DNA of 64,000 nt from DASVTR01 sp036387475 (lineage in GTDB: Bacteria; Acidobacteriota; Blastocatellia; Pyrinomonadales; Pyrinomonadaceae). This document shows, in pieces, positions 8,569-17,247 of the stretch. Location: positions 248,001 to 312,000 of the forward strand of contig DASVTR010000013.1 in assembly GCA_036387475.1 (NCBI GenBank). The letters run 5' to 3'. Under the pieces are notes generated by a model. The model made no database searches, was not told the origin of the DNA, and was given only the letters and a program-made list of their open reading frames with translations. The translations under genes were made by a program, and so were the position numbers. How positions within the stretch are numbered: position 1 is the first letter of the stretch; every line of letters starts with the position of its first letter.

Positions 8569-9070
8569 AAAAACTCCCGCCAACAGTAACCGTTATCGAA
8601 CCTAAGACAGTACGCCGCGCCTTTCAGCAAAGTTCACAGCCGCACAAACGAGGCTATGCCCGGGAATAGTTCTTTAAGCCGGCCTCTAACAATTATCGGG
8701 CCAAAGCCAAGCCCCTGAATTTCGCCAGCCGGACTCCAAAATGTACTAAGCGTAATTATCATTTTTCCACTCACGTCTCGAAACGCCCAACGAGTTAGAC
8801 AGAATCTTTCAACATAAACACACGCGGCGGCTCGTTTTTGTTGAAGCAGGAATCCAGGCGCATTATCTGAAACTTCTACGCGCTGCTCAAGGGTGAAAGA
8901 TGCAGTTGAGATATTAGTTTTTAATATATTTTAATATCGAAATTTTGCCGACTGACTGCAACCTTTGACTCTTAACGGCGTATCTGTCAGCTTAGCAGCG
9001 CAATAATCTACGGGCTTGTGGCCTGACGGTCTGCCTCAAGCCGCAGCACAAACTGTCTCGATATTGATTG
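8569..9070. other. Gene-free stretch with AT-rich inverted repeat
   Basis: No convincing ORF or RNA gene in about 500 bp. At 8910-8938 an AT-rich block carries GATATTA and its complement TAATATC separated by 15 bp, inside TTTTTAATATATTTTAATAT. It lies about 130 bp upstream of the PPOX gene and could be a promoter or operator region for it or for the divergent zinc-ribbon gene. Confidence 0.3.
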
Positions 9071-9571
9071 ATGAGTAAGAAGATGAAGATTGTGCAGGAA
9101 ACAGGCAGCCACTTTGATTTGAAGGACAACGAGTCTGGAAATTTGCTTGAAGAGATTCTCGCTCGTCCTCTCTTCGCTCATCTGGCGACCAATTCAGAGC
9201 ATGGGCCAAGGGAATCGCCCGTCTGGTTTTTGTGGGAAGATGAAGCCGTCTGGATTATCGGCAATTACAAGACGGACACTTTCCCTTCGCGCATCGAAGC
9301 CGAGCCGCGCTGCGCTCTGGGCATCGTTGACTTTGAACGCTCAACCGGGCTGGTGCAGCACGTAGGCTTTCGCGGGCAGGCACATCTCCTGCCCCATGAT
9401 GCGGAACGGTTGAAACGACTCCTACGTCGCTATCTGGGCCAACATCTGGAAAACTGGGACGAGCGATTCACCGAAATCCTCGGCGATACGGACTACGTGT
9501 TTGTCCGCTTCACACCGGAAACGGCGGTTGTCCGCGACCAATCTTACAAAGTTAAAACGCGTCCTGATTAG
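9071..9571 (+). CDS. Pyridoxamine 5'-phosphate oxidase-fold protein
   Basis: A 166-residue flavin-binding split-barrel protein of the PPOX superfamily (FMN- or F420-binding). Seen: LLEEILARPLFAHLATNSEH at the N-terminus, the second strand PVWFLWEDEAVWII, the phosphate-contact stretch GNYKTDTFPSRIEAEPRCAL, and VGFRGQAHLLP. ATG 9071 is used rather than the TTG just before it. The substrate and cofactor (FMN, F420 or haem) are not readable from sequence. The next gene starts 9 bp after its stop, so the two are probably co-transcribed. Confidence 0.75.
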   Translation: MSKKMKIVQETGSHFDLKDNESGNLLEEILARPLFAHLATNSEHGPRESPVWFLWEDEAVWIIGNYKTDTFPSRIEAEPRCALGIVDFERSTGLVQHVGFRGQAHLLPHDAERLKRLLRRYLGQHLENWDERFTEILGDTDYVFVRFTPETAVVRDQSYKVKTRPD

Positions 9572-9580
9572 GAGTGAAAA

Positions 9581-11158
9581 TTGACGATGAAAAATACTCT
9601 CTCGACGGCCCGGCACTCATCTCGTTGCGGTCTACTCTTCCTGCTGCTCTTCATCGCTCCGCTTTCATCGTCAGCGCAGACGACGGCGGAGCGTCTAAAG
9701 GAGATTGATGAGTATGCCTTGAGGGTGATGAAGGAATGGCGCGTGCCGGGGTTTGCGATGGCGATTGTTAAAGACGACGCGTTGATATTTGCCAAGGGCT
9801 ACGGCGTGCGCAAGCTCGGAGAGACAACGCCCGTTGACGAGCGCACGCTCTTTGCCATCGCGTCAAACACCAAAGCTTTTACCGCCGCCGCGCTGGCGAT
9901 GCTGGTTGACGAAGGAAAAATCAAGTGGGACGACCCTGTGACGAAGTACCTGCCGGGCTTTCAACTTTACGATGCCTACGTGACGCGCGAGTTAACGGTG
10001 CGCGACCTCATCAGCCACCGCAGCGGGCTGGCAACGTTCGGCGGCGACCTGCTCTGGTATGACACGACCTATGGCCGCGACGAAATCCTGCGCCGCATAC
10101 GCTATCTCAAGCCGACTTCGAGCTTCAGAAGCAAGTACGGCTATCAGAACATCATGTTTCTCGCCGCCGGGCAGGTGGTCGCCGCCGTCGCGGGTAAGAG
10201 TTGGGACGACTTTATCAAAGAGAGGTTTCTCATCCCGCTCGGTATGACGACGACTACGACCAGCATCACAGCCTTCAAAAGCACTGACAACGTGGCGAGT
10301 CCGCACAACGAGTTGGACGGAAAACTACGCGTCGTGCGCTACAGCAACGTTGACGGTGTTGGCCCGGCGGCCTCGCTTAATTCTAACGTCGCGGAGATGG
10401 CCCAGTGGATCAGGCTGCAACTCGGTCGCGGAAAATATAACGGCAAGCAGTTCTTCAGCCCCGCTGCTGCAAGAGAGATGTGGTCGCCGCAGACCATCAT
10501 CCAGATCAGCGAGGCGGGCGAGAAGTTTAACCCGACGCGCCACTTCAATACCTACGGCCTCGGCTGGTTTGTCAGCGACTATCAAGGGCGAAAAGTTGTC
10601 TCGCACGGCGGCGGCCTTGACGGAATGATTTCGCAGGTCGCAATGATGCCGGAAGAAAACCTTGGCGTCGTCGTCCTCAGCAACAGCGAGACTTCGTTGC
10701 CTTCCATTATGGTGAACAAGGTCTTCGATACGTTTCTCGGAGTCCCGAAGCGCGATTGGAGCGCGGAGATTCTGGCGCGTGCTAATCAGGCGAAGGCGGC
10801 GGGTGAAGCAGAGGAAAAGAAACTGGAAGATGAGCGCGCGAAGAACACGAAGCCGTCGCTACAACTTCAGCAGTATGCCGGAACATACACGGGCGTGATG
10901 TACGGCGATGCCAGAGTCGCTTTGGAGAACGGCCAGCTTGTCATTCGTCTTGTGGCCTCGCCAAACTTCGTCGGCGACCTTGAGCACTGGCAGTATGATA
11001 CTTTTCGCGTGAAGTGGCGCGCGAGCGTCAGCTATCCCTTCCCGAAGGGATTCATCACTTTTACCTTAAACGCGCAGGGTAAAGTGGACGAGATGAAGAT
11101 TGATGTGCCGAATCCTGATTTCGATTTCAAAGAGTTGGAATTCAAGCGCGTCGAATAG
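9581..11158 (+). CDS. Exported serine hydrolase, beta-lactamase / PBP4-type fold, DUF3471 tail
   Basis: A 525-residue exported enzyme of the class C beta-lactamase-like family. The signal peptide is about residues 14-31 (CGLLFLLLFIAPLSSSAQ). The catalytic SxxK is SNTK (S95-K98); YGYQN supplies the conserved Tyr-x-Asn; VSHGGGLDGM replaces the KTG box. The region after about 405 fits the DUF3471 beta domain that follows this fold in esterases and peptidases. TTG 9581 is chosen because AGGAG lies six bases before it; ATG 9587 is the alternative. The family includes D-aminopeptidases, esterases and true beta-lactamases, so I do not call it resistance. Confidence 0.85.
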   Translation: MTMKNTLSTARHSSRCGLLFLLLFIAPLSSSAQTTAERLKEIDEYALRVMKEWRVPGFAMAIVKDDALIFAKGYGVRKLGETTPVDERTLFAIASNTKAFTAAALAMLVDEGKIKWDDPVTKYLPGFQLYDAYVTRELTVRDLISHRSGLATFGGDLLWYDTTYGRDEILRRIRYLKPTSSFRSKYGYQNIMFLAAGQVVAAVAGKSWDDFIKERFLIPLGMTTTTTSITAFKSTDNVASPHNELDGKLRVVRYSNVDGVGPAASLNSNVAEMAQWIRLQLGRGKYNGKQFFSPAAAREMWSPQTIIQISEAGEKFNPTRHFNTYGLGWFVSDYQGRKVVSHGGGLDGMISQVAMMPEENLGVVVLSNSETSLPSIMVNKVFDTFLGVPKRDWSAEILARANQAKAAGEAEEKKLEDERAKNTKPSLQLQQYAGTYTGVMYGDARVALENGQLVIRLVASPNFVGDLEHWQYDTFRVKWRASVSYPFPKGFITFTLNAQGKVDEMKIDVPNPDFDFKELEFKRVE

Positions 11159-11184
11159 TCAGAACTAAGCATCATGCCTGTAGA

Positions 11185-11221
11185 GCGAAGGCCGCTGACA
11201 ATTGCTGACAACGGCCTTCGC
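11185..11221. terminator. Bidirectional hairpin between convergent genes
   Basis: A 10-bp perfect stem, GCGAAGGCCG (11185-11194) with CGGCCTTCGC (11212-11221) and a 17-nt loop, between the serine hydrolase (+) and the FHA gene (-), followed by ATTTATCT. Confidence 0.75.
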
Positions 11222-11240
11222 ATTTATCTCTGAATGAGCT

Positions 11241-12104
11241 TTATTGCGGCTGAATACGCAGGGTGTAGCTACAGATTTCGATTTTCTCGTCAATGGAAAC
11301 GTTTGTGCGTTCTTCTCTGGGAAGCTCGCGCCCGCTGATGAGGGTCGAGTTTCTGCCCTTTGGCGTCAACCAGAATTGCCCCTGTTCGTCGCGCGTAAGT
11401 AGTGCGTGAATACGACTGATTTCGGGGTCTCCCTTGAGCGGGATGTCAACGGTGACAGACCTTGAGCCGCGTCCGATGGTGACCTCCGGTTTTGTAACCG
11501 GCAAGACCGCCTGACGAACGCCCTGTTGCCAGACCTCTATGGAGAAAAGAGTGGCGGGGCGGGCGCGCACGACCGTCGGGTCGTCAGTCGCCGGTTCGGT
11601 GGAAACGGCTGCCGCGGCTTCGGGCGTGAGGCCGGGCATGGAAGTCTTCAACATTTGATCGCTGGGGCGGGCCGTCACCATCGTGTGACCACTTTCGGTT
11701 TCGTCCCAGACGGGCTGCACGCGAAATTCGCCCTTGTTCAGCGTTCCATCGACGCGTAGTTCGACGGCGAAAGATTTAGTGGCAAGCTGTGTTGAGCCTG
11801 AAAGTTCGCGCGCGCGTTCCGAGAGCACGTGAAAGAGACCCTGTTCGAGTCCGCGCCGCTTGTCGCCCTGCCAGTCCTTATCGTCATCGCTGCTCAGATA
11901 AACGATGTACTCGCGCGGGATGTAAGTTGGCCCACCGGGCGGCGTGAACATCTCGCGCTGCATGACGGCCTCTACTTCGCGCGCCACCTTGACCAGAAAT
12001 TCTTCCCAGACGCGGCGCGGGCGCGACTGCTCGTCTGCCGCCTCAAGCGGGTCGTCCGCTCCCTCGCCGTCAATCCACCGTCGAATGGATTCAATTAAAC
12101 CCAC
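11241..12104 (-). CDS. FHA-domain protein with FhaA-type N-terminal domain
   Basis: A 287-residue cytoplasmic adaptor. The N-terminal 110 residues, from MGLIESIRRWIDG through VAREVEAVMQREMF and YIPREYIVYLS, match the DUF3662 domain of mycobacterial FhaA. Residues about 195-287 form an FHA domain: VTIGRGSRSVTVDIPLKGDP, SRIHALLTRDE, WLTPKGRNSTLISGREL. FHA domains bind phosphothreonine, here presumably on proteins phosphorylated by the adjacent kinase. It starts at GTG 12104, with GGAG 11 bases upstream, 37 bp after the kinase stop, and is the last gene of the kinase/cell-wall operon. A second protein of the same layout opens the operon at 20020. Confidence 0.85.
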   Translation of the reverse strand: MGLIESIRRWIDGEGADDPLEAADEQSRPRRVWEEFLVKVAREVEAVMQREMFTPPGGPTYIPREYIVYLSSDDDKDWQGDKRRGLEQGLFHVLSERARELSGSTQLATKSFAVELRVDGTLNKGEFRVQPVWDETESGHTMVTARPSDQMLKTSMPGLTPEAAAAVSTEPATDDPTVVRARPATLFSIEVWQQGVRQAVLPVTKPEVTIGRGSRSVTVDIPLKGDPEISRIHALLTRDEQGQFWLTPKGRNSTLISGRELPREERTNVSIDEKIEICSYTLRIQPQ

Positions 12105-12141
12105 TGTGTCTGCTGCTCCTCTCGACTAAAGCCCCGCTTGA

Positions 12142-13689
12142 CTAATTGAACTCCAAAAAATTTTTATGAATCCAGCCGCGCTCCGGAAAATCGGGATTCA
12201 TATTATCACGCCCGTGTTCAATAACCTGAACTTCGTACCAGCTATTATTAACACGCAGCACGCGCACGCGTGAATTCTGCGCGGCCACGCCCAGGGAGGC
12301 GCTGTTTTTGTTCGGCTCTGAACGCAAGTTTACATCAGTTGTCGTTGTCCCTTCACGCCCGACAAGCGAGGGAGAGCCGTTTGCCTGCGGGGGATTATTC
12401 TGTGCGCGCCGCCGACTAACGTAAAAATGTGTTGCCAAAAGCATGCCCGCAAAGGCAATGATTATCATTGCCGCCACAAGTGCGCGCAGTCCGCGCTTTG
12501 CCAGCGGCGGATTGCCCGCCGCACGATTACGCTCTCGCTGCGAGACATCTGGAAAATCCGCCAGAATCTCCCCGGCCTTCTGTCTCTGTTTTGGCTGCGG
12601 GGCTTCCGCCTTCGCCTGCACCATCGAGACGACGATGCGTGGTCGCGCTGCGGCTCCGTTGTCGTGCAATTGAGAAAGGTCGAGCGCGCGGCTGGTATTG
12701 AAGGTCGGGCGCGGCGGGGCTATCGTCGCCGTCTCGGAGCGGCTGGCCGAGGGGCGACGACGCGGCTCGCTGTCTGGACGCGGATGCAGAGGTTGCGTCG
12801 GCGGCAGAGACGCATCTGACAAATCTTCCCAAAATTCCTGTACGGTTTGATAGCGTACGGCAGGATTGGTCTGCGTTGCTTTCCGTAGCACGCGCAGGAT
12901 GGATGAAGCCCAGCTTTGACTGGCGATGCTGGGCGGAAGCTCTGTTATCTCATGATGAGAAAAGCGGCGCGGCGCTTCGCCCGCGAGCAGCGTATAAGTC
13001 GTCTTTGCCAGCGAGTAAATATCAGCCGCCGGGGTTAGTTGTCTTTGCTTCTCGGTTATCATAGAAGCATCGAGCGGGCCGGTTTGAACGAGCGGATTAT
13101 GCTCCGGCGCGGCGTAGACATTTGTTCCGACGCGCGTGATAGCGCCTTCGGTCGCTTCGAGCTTGGCGACGCCGAAGTCTGCTATCTTGACGATCTCTCT
13201 GTCAGCCGTCAGCAGTAGATTCTGCGGCTTGATGTCTCTGTGAATAACGCCGCATTCGTGCGCGTGCGCCAGACCGGCGCAGACCTGTTCGAGATAAAAG
13301 AGGGCGCGGTTTAGAGGAAGCGGCTGCTTGCGGCAGAGCGCACCCATGTCGCCGCCGGGAAGATATTCGATGACCAGATAATGAAAAGTGATTCCGGCAA
13401 GGTCGATGGCCGTACCGTGGCCGAGGCGGTTGATGATGTTCGGGTGGCGCACGCGGTCGAGCGCGACCGCCTCGTTCTGGAAATTTTCGATGAGCGTGCG
13501 TTCCAGTTCTGAGTCAGGCTCGCCCTGTAGCAAGAGGTTGAGGGCTTTGATGACGACTGTTTGCGGCTCGCCGATGGCGGCGACCGTATCGCGCGCGACG
13601 TAAATCTCTGCGTAACTGCCGCGCCCAAGGCAGTCCAGAATGTCGTAGCGACCATCGAGCCTGCACTGCTGTAGTTTAAGTTCCGTCAT
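12142..13689 (-). CDS. Membrane Ser/Thr protein kinase with extracytoplasmic SH3b domain
   Basis: A 515-residue PknB-type kinase. Kinase domain about 14-290: glycine loop GRGSYAEIYV (22-31), lysine K48 in VVIK, catalytic HRDIKPQN (150-157), DFG (171-173) and APE (194-196). A proline- and arginine-rich linker follows, then one membrane helix (about 402-424) and a C-terminal bacterial SH3 domain (449-515; DVNLRSEPNKNSASLG, WYEVQV, GWIHKNFLEF), the type that often binds cell wall. Mycobacterial PknB uses PASTA domains there instead. ATG 13689 is taken because the kinase begins directly; an upstream TTG would overlap the phosphatase gene. It lies between its likely antagonist phosphatase and an FHA reader. 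Confidence 0.92.
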   Translation of the reverse strand: MTELKLQQCRLDGRYDILDCLGRGSYAEIYVARDTVAAIGEPQTVVIKALNLLLQGEPDSELERTLIENFQNEAVALDRVRHPNIINRLGHGTAIDLAGITFHYLVIEYLPGGDMGALCRKQPLPLNRALFYLEQVCAGLAHAHECGVIHRDIKPQNLLLTADREIVKIADFGVAKLEATEGAITRVGTNVYAAPEHNPLVQTGPLDASMITEKQRQLTPAADIYSLAKTTYTLLAGEAPRRFSHHEITELPPSIASQSWASSILRVLRKATQTNPAVRYQTVQEFWEDLSDASLPPTQPLHPRPDSEPRRRPSASRSETATIAPPRPTFNTSRALDLSQLHDNGAAARPRIVVSMVQAKAEAPQPKQRQKAGEILADFPDVSQRERNRAAGNPPLAKRGLRALVAAMIIIAFAGMLLATHFYVSRRRAQNNPPQANGSPSLVGREGTTTTDVNLRSEPNKNSASLGVAAQNSRVRVLRVNNSWYEVQVIEHGRDNMNPDFPERGWIHKNFLEFN

Positions 13690-13750
13690 CCGCTCTCGGT
13701 TTTCCGCCGCTGTCCAAATCCTGCACGTGTTTAAGATGCCTGCGGGAGAG

Positions 13751-15364
13751 TTATTGTTGCGGGGAAGGGGTTGACTCTCCAATATTGGAAACGCCGAAAG
13801 GGCTGCCGGTGTTCGAGAGAGGTTGAGTCACGGTCTTATTGACCATATCAAAGACCTCTTCCAAATCCTTAGAGGCTGCCTGAGTCGCCGCGTAGTTATT
13901 TGAACGCAGGGCGGCGACCGCCGCCGCCATCTTCGTTTCCACTTTGAGCGAATCACGGCTCGGACGGTCTTTTATTTTTTCCAGCGCCAGCTTAAAAGCG
14001 CGGCTCGCCTCGTCGTGCCGGTTTGAGAGCAGCAGGGCGCGCCCGTAGAGATAGAGAAACTGCGGGTCTGCGCTGTCAAACGGTTTGCCGCTCGTCTCAG
14101 CCTCCATACGGGTAGCGCTGCCCGCCGGGTCGCGGTCAACTTCGCGCCGTCGCTTGTCAAACTCTGCTTCCGGACTGATGGGAGCAGGCGTAGGCGCTGC
14201 ACTAACATTTCTATTGTCGGTTGCAGTCGTCAATTCCTGTTTGGCTTGATAGCGGCCAGCAAAATAGGCCGCTGATCCGACACCGAGCACGACCAGCAGC
14301 GTCAGGAGCGCACGACCGAGCGAACTGCCACGGCTCGCCGGCGCGGCTGGTTTTGGCTGCGGTTCGGGCGCGACGTTTGAGTTATTAACAGGAATTGGAG
14401 CAGCCGCAGTCGACGGGGATTCATTCCCGTCAGCCGCAGGGAAAGCGATTCTTGACGCAGGCGTCAGAGCGGCTGCCGCCGAACTCGCTTCAGGCGCAGC
14501 TTTACTAGCATCAGTCGGAGCTTTGGGATTGGGGAAACCTCCCGGCAGCGTTTCGTGCAACGCGCGATTCCTCGCGGCAATCGTGCCTTCATCATCCCCG
14601 CCGCCGCCCACGCGGTTGCCGATGCGGACGACGACCGCCGTTAAATTATCCTCCGCGCCCCGCTGGTAACAACGGCGCTTCATCTCCGTGCAGGCTTCTT
14701 CAAGGTCGTTGTAGCTGCTCAGGATGTCACGAATCTCGTTGTCTGGAATGTGGCGTGTAATCCCATCGGAGCATAAAAGAAAAGCTGTGCCTTCTTCGAC
14801 CTCCATGATTTTCATGTCAACTTCGACGCTCTGCTCCGCGCCGAGAGCGCGACTGATGACGTTGCGGCTCGGATGATGCGCGGCCTGTTCGGGCGTCATT
14901 CGTCCGGCCCGCACCTCTTCTTCGACGACGGAATGGTCTGCCGTATCGCGAAACAGCTTACCCTCAGGCGTCAGTCGATATAGGCGGGAATCGCCGACGT
15001 GGCCGATGGTGGCAATCTTTCCGTCTAAGTGAAGCGCGACGACCGTTGTTGCCATCGCCGCCAGCTTCGGATGCTCGCGCGCCATCTGGTGAATCGAAGC
15101 GTTGGCCCGCTGAATCGCCAATTCCATCAAATCTTCTATGTCAGCCCCGACTTCCTGATTGCGAAAAGCATCATCTAAGACTTCCATCGCGGTTTGAGAC
15201 GCGACCTCGCCCGCATTCGCCCCGCCGACGCCGTCTGCCACCGCAAAGATGCGCCGCTGTGGGTCGGAGAGATACGAATCTTCGTTAAGCGGGCGTTTCT
15301 CGCTCAAGCCCCGGTCGCTGATGACAGCCGCTTGAATTTGTAGGGTGCTGGTTTGCTCTTTCAT
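13751..15364 (-). CDS. PP2C-family Ser/Thr phosphatase with membrane anchor
   Basis: A 537-residue phosphatase of the PstP/PrpC type. Residues 10-250 hold the PP2C motifs: SDRGLSEKRPLNEDSY (Arg 24, Asn-Glu-Asp 27-29), FAVADGVGGANAGEVAS (metal-binding Asp 44), GHVGDSRLYRL, and LLCSDGITRHI with AEDNLTAVVV. A long Ala/Pro-rich stretch leads to one membrane helix (ALLTLLVVLGVGSAAYFAG) and a C-terminal helical, TPR-like extracytoplasmic part (FLYLYGRALLLSNRHDEASR) ending in a polar tail. Its ATG overlaps the stop of the ftsW/rodA-type gene by four bases (ATGA), so the two are translationally coupled. It presumably reverses phosphorylation by the kinase at 13689. Confidence 0.92.
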   Translation of the reverse strand: MKEQTSTLQIQAAVISDRGLSEKRPLNEDSYLSDPQRRIFAVADGVGGANAGEVASQTAMEVLDDAFRNQEVGADIEDLMELAIQRANASIHQMAREHPKLAAMATTVVALHLDGKIATIGHVGDSRLYRLTPEGKLFRDTADHSVVEEEVRAGRMTPEQAAHHPSRNVISRALGAEQSVEVDMKIMEVEEGTAFLLCSDGITRHIPDNEIRDILSSYNDLEEACTEMKRRCYQRGAEDNLTAVVVRIGNRVGGGGDDEGTIAARNRALHETLPGGFPNPKAPTDASKAAPEASSAAAALTPASRIAFPAADGNESPSTAAAPIPVNNSNVAPEPQPKPAAPASRGSSLGRALLTLLVVLGVGSAAYFAGRYQAKQELTTATDNRNVSAAPTPAPISPEAEFDKRRREVDRDPAGSATRMEAETSGKPFDSADPQFLYLYGRALLLSNRHDEASRAFKLALEKIKDRPSRDSLKVETKMAAAVAALRSNNYAATQAASKDLEEVFDMVNKTVTQPLSNTGSPFGVSNIGESTPSPQQ

Positions 15365-17058
15365 TGAACGGCCTCCGGAATTGAGGGATCGCTTTGGCGC
15401 GACCCGCGCCGCGTGCGCGTCGCGGGCTGCGCGTCACGCGTATTCCGGTGCGAGAAGGCCATTAACATTCCGAGCATCGCAAAGCTGGTAATCAAACTGA
15501 AACCACCGTGGCTGACAAAGGGCAACGTGATGCCTGTCATCGGCAGAGCGCCCGTCACGCCGCCGATATTGACCAGCGCCTGAAAGCCTATAAACGCCGT
15601 CAGCCCGGCGGAGCACAGCTTCGTAAACATATCACGCGCGTCAATCGAAGTGCGAACACCAGCGACGACAAAGACGATGAGCGCGAGAATAACGATAGCG
15701 CCGCCCGCTAAGCCTAGCTCTTCGCCGATGGCCGCGTAGATGTAATCCGAATCAGCGACGGGGATGACTTCGGCAAAGCCAAGCCCAAGTCCGCGCCCGG
15801 TTGTTCTGCCGGATGCGATGCCGAAGGTGGCCTGCGCCGGTTGAAACGCGACGCGGTCAAACCACACGTCAACGTTAACAGTCTTCTGCATCGCCGGGCT
15901 TTGCTCGGCCAACTCTTTCATCGCCGCATTCCTAGAGAGCGCGTCTTCGTATTCCTTCTTCCACCAGGAGACTTCTGGAGAAGGCGGGGTAAAGCCGTCG
16001 AGCCAGAGATGAAAGCGTTGTTGAATACGGTCGGGCAGCGCGGCCTGCACGGGGCGAGCGAGCGTCGGCAGGAAGGGAACTTTCTCCTGTATGTCTCGCG
16101 GCAGAGCGCCGACCACCAGAACGCTGACGACCAGAACGAGCGAGCCGACGAAGATTAAAAGCTGCGGCCAGCGTCGCACCGCGACCAGATAGAGTGTCGC
16201 GTATGCGCCGCTAAAGACGAGAAGCTGTCCGAAGTCCTTCAACGCGAAGAAGGGAATGAAAGGCATCATCGCCATAGCTATTAAGGGCACGATGTCGCGT
16301 GCGCGCGGAATGCCCCAGTAGGTGCGCGCCAGATCGCGGTAACGCGCCGTCAGGATTCCGGCAAACCCAAGCAGAAACGGAATCTTTGAAGGCTCCCAGG
16401 GCGTCATGTTGCCTCCGGCCTTGCCGAATCTGGAAGTCGCCACCGCCGCCGTCAAAGGCACAAGCGTTATCAGGACGATGATGAAGCTGTGGCGCTGTAC
16501 CCAGAGCAGAAAGCTATCGCGAGTGCAGAAGACGAATGCGACGGCAAACGCGATGAAGGAGAGAATCGGAATCCACGTCGAGCCGGATGTCAGCGCATTG
16601 GAAACGGTATAAGCAGCCTCTCTGACGCGCTCGTTTTCCAAGTCGGTCGGCTTTGCCGGAGTCGGCGGCAATCCCATCAGCTTTTTCTTCTCCGCGTCGT
16701 ACGTCTCGTTGATGTAGCGCATACGCAGCGTCTCTGTCTTCTCGGCGCGGGCGGCGGCCTTGTTCCGTGCGTTATATTCCGGGTCGCTGTAGAGGCGGTA
16801 CTGCACCAGCATCCCGATAGAGAAAAGCAGGATGGCAGAGGTGTAGAGCGTCCAGTTGCCCGCAAACTTCATCGCACGCGTCAGCCAGAAGACGAGAATG
16901 ATAACGGGGACGTACATCAAAAGGTCGCGGATGCCGCTGACCCATGAGGTCTCGTAGCCGCGAATCAGCGCCGCCCGATGCACGGCGTAATAGCTGACGA
17001 CTTCAAAGCCGATGATGAGAAGCAGTATGAGAAGATGTGACGATGCGCGGTTCTTCAT
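15361..17058 (-). CDS. FtsW/RodA/SpoVE-family (SEDS) peptidoglycan glycosyltransferase
   Basis: A 565-residue polytopic membrane protein. Its C-terminal half carries the SEDS signature: TTGRGLGLGFAEVIPVADSD, YAAIGEELGLAGG, then FIGFQALVNIGGVTGALPMT and GITLPFVSHGGFSL. SEDS proteins polymerise lipid II glycan chains together with a class B PBP. Unusual parts are a charged insert after the third or fourth helix (about residues 95-145, many Ala, Arg, Glu) and a second periplasmic region before the signature (WWKKEYEDALSRNAAMKEL). The partner PBP is encoded directly upstream. Position in the FHA/kinase cluster favours the RodA-like member of the mycobacterial locus, but FtsW cannot be excluded. 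Confidence 0.9.
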   Translation of the reverse strand: MKNRASSHLLILLLIIGFEVVSYYAVHRAALIRGYETSWVSGIRDLLMYVPVIILVFWLTRAMKFAGNWTLYTSAILLFSIGMLVQYRLYSDPEYNARNKAAARAEKTETLRMRYINETYDAEKKKLMGLPPTPAKPTDLENERVREAAYTVSNALTSGSTWIPILSFIAFAVAFVFCTRDSFLLWVQRHSFIIVLITLVPLTAAVATSRFGKAGGNMTPWEPSKIPFLLGFAGILTARYRDLARTYWGIPRARDIVPLIAMAMMPFIPFFALKDFGQLLVFSGAYATLYLVAVRRWPQLLIFVGSLVLVVSVLVVGALPRDIQEKVPFLPTLARPVQAALPDRIQQRFHLWLDGFTPPSPEVSWWKKEYEDALSRNAAMKELAEQSPAMQKTVNVDVWFDRVAFQPAQATFGIASGRTTGRGLGLGFAEVIPVADSDYIYAAIGEELGLAGGAIVILALIVFVVAGVRTSIDARDMFTKLCSAGLTAFIGFQALVNIGGVTGALPMTGITLPFVSHGGFSLITSFAMLGMLMAFSHRNTRDAQPATRTRRGSRQSDPSIPEAVQ

Positions 17059-17078
17059 AAGTCAGTAATCCGAAGGAC

Positions 17079-17194
17079 AGTTTCACGCAAAGACGCAAAG
17101 ACGCGAAGAACAGAAAGAACCGAAAGTGCGTAGCAGAGACGCACCCGTTCTCTTAGCATTCTTCCTTTGCGCCTTTGCGTCTTTGCGTGAAACT
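17079..17194. repeat. Intergenic inverted array, ACGCAAAG octamers
   Basis: The left arm 17079-17108 reads AGTTTCACGCAAAGACGCAA and so on; the right arm 17161-17194 is its near complement (CTTTGCGTCTTTGCGTGAAA). It fills most of the gap between the PBP gene and the ftsW/rodA gene. Same family as 4196-4302. Confidence 0.85.
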
Positions 17195-17247
17195 CTTATT
17201 TCCATTGTGCTGGGCTTCGATTGAACTGTGAACTTAAAAATTAACTG

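Noticed and set aside
9581..11158. True beta-lactamase
   Set aside because: Only the fold and SxxK/Tyr/HGG motifs are seen, plus DUF3471; such proteins are mostly peptidases or esterases.
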